Source: Bacteroidia bacterium
GTDB lineage: Bacteria > Bacteroidota > Bacteroidia > Bacteroidales > Azobacteroidaceae
Assembly (NCBI GenBank): GCA_025999255.1
Contig: BNXB01000033.1
Span: 1-15,149 of the forward strand
Direction: 5' to 3'
DNA: 15,149 bases
Part shown: positions 14,715-15,149 of the stretch, piece by piece
Layout: every line of letters begins with the position of its first letter
Numbering within the stretch: position 1 is the stretch's first letter
Program-made: the position numbers and the translations under genes
The notes under the pieces: generated by a model
Told to the model about the DNA's origin: nothing
Databases searched by the model: none
What the model saw: only the letters and a program-made list of their open reading frames with translations

Positions 14715-15149
14715 CTACTGGATAATTTGTTTGATTGCTCCTGTTGCCGGATAAAAATAAACTTTTACAGGGCCTTTTTTATCGTCGAACATGGAAGTTG
14801 CCAATAGTTGTTTGGTACCGAATTGAACAATCTCCATATTGCCTTTAAATATTTGCCTGGTACTGTAAAAGACCTCTATCGAGGCTTTGCCGGGAATATT
14901 ATAAACGATTCCTTTCGGTTCTTTTTTTGCTTTCGGATCAACAGGAGGTTCTTCTATTGATTCCAGTTTTTTCAGGTTCATGTAAACCGGACTTCCACCC
15001 AGATCTTCGGAATCGACAACACCCAGGTATTTTGAAAATCTGAAAATAATTTCTTTTTCCATGTTCCCTGTCGGTTCTGTTTCGAATGAAGCAAAATGTT
15101 TTTCAATGGTTTTTGAACCGGTGAATAATTCTACTAATGCTTTTTCCTG
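14715..15149 (-). CDS. DUF4831-like protein, C-terminal part (start beyond right edge)
   Basis: The frame stays open from TAG 14717 to the last base, so 144 C-terminal residues are visible and the true start is outside; Met at 15062 is internal. The sequence ALVELFTGSKT...IIFRFSKYLGVVDSEDLGGSPVYMNL...KGIVYNIPGKASIEVF matches what I recall of the Bacteroidetes family DUF4831, which has about 350 residues, usually with a signal peptide. Features include RFSKYLGVVD, a proline- and lysine-rich linker and a closing FYPATGAIKQI. The function is unknown. It runs in the same direction as the etf operon but a promoter and a 199-base gap separate them. Confidence 0.8.
   Translation of the reverse strand, partial: QEKALVELFTGSKTIEKHFASFETEPTGNMEKEIIFRFSKYLGVVDSEDLGGSPVYMNLKKLESIEEPPVDPKAKKEPKGIVYNIPGKASIEVFYSTRQIFKGNMEIVQFGTKQLLATSMFDDKKGPVKVYFYPATGAIKQIIQ

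Overview
The window looks like chromosomal DNA from a member of the Bacteroidales. The reasons are Bacteroidetes-type promoters (TTTG, 18-19 bases, then TAnnTTTG) ahead of two genes, a large Sec-targeted protein of a type familiar from Bacteroidetes (fibronectin-like domains followed by a zincin), a DUF4831-like gene, and mostly weak Shine-Dalgarno sites. The etfB-etfA-acyl-CoA dehydrogenase set would suit a butyrate- or acyl-CoA-metabolising gut genus such as Odoribacter or a relative, but the genus is a guess. Every gene I can support is on the minus strand, so transcription runs from high to low coordinates.

Right part (15149 to about 9458): a DUF4831-like gene enters from the right edge. 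Next comes an operon led by a clear promoter: etfB, etfA, a small YcxB-like membrane protein and a long acyl-CoA dehydrogenase. Nine bases after the dehydrogenase stop lies the RNase P RNA gene (rnpB), and 16 bases after that a DnaQ-like DEDDh exonuclease. These are housekeeping and metabolic genes; the two ETF subunits are the expected electron acceptor of the dehydrogenase.

Left part (9441 to 1): a polymorphic-toxin locus. Copy B (9360-5014, 1448 residues) has a signal peptide, fibronectin-like domains, a zinc-protease-like domain (HELGH) and a C-terminal ParB-like toxin tip. Its stop overlaps the start of a 78-residue putative immunity gene (DUF7660-like) by four bases. After a 183-base gap comes copy A (4597 to beyond base 1, at least 1532 residues and open throughout). 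Copies A and B share 2711 bases at about 99% identity, then diverge abruptly just after the zincin domain into unrelated C-terminal regions. Copy A's tip resembles ADP-ribosyltransferase-like toxin tips, and its end and any immunity gene lie off the left edge.

Most notable: the middle 1481 bases of the shared region show no differences between the copies, while the flanks differ at about 2%, which points to recent gene conversion. Copy A also has a 93-base in-frame insertion ahead of its signal-peptide core and has lost key promoter bases that copy B keeps. I infer a toxin locus that diversifies by swapping tips behind a homogenised delivery module, with copy B (or a read-through transcript from it) the main expressed unit. 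There is no gene-free stretch over 300 bases; the longest gaps are 4598-4780 and 14516-14714.
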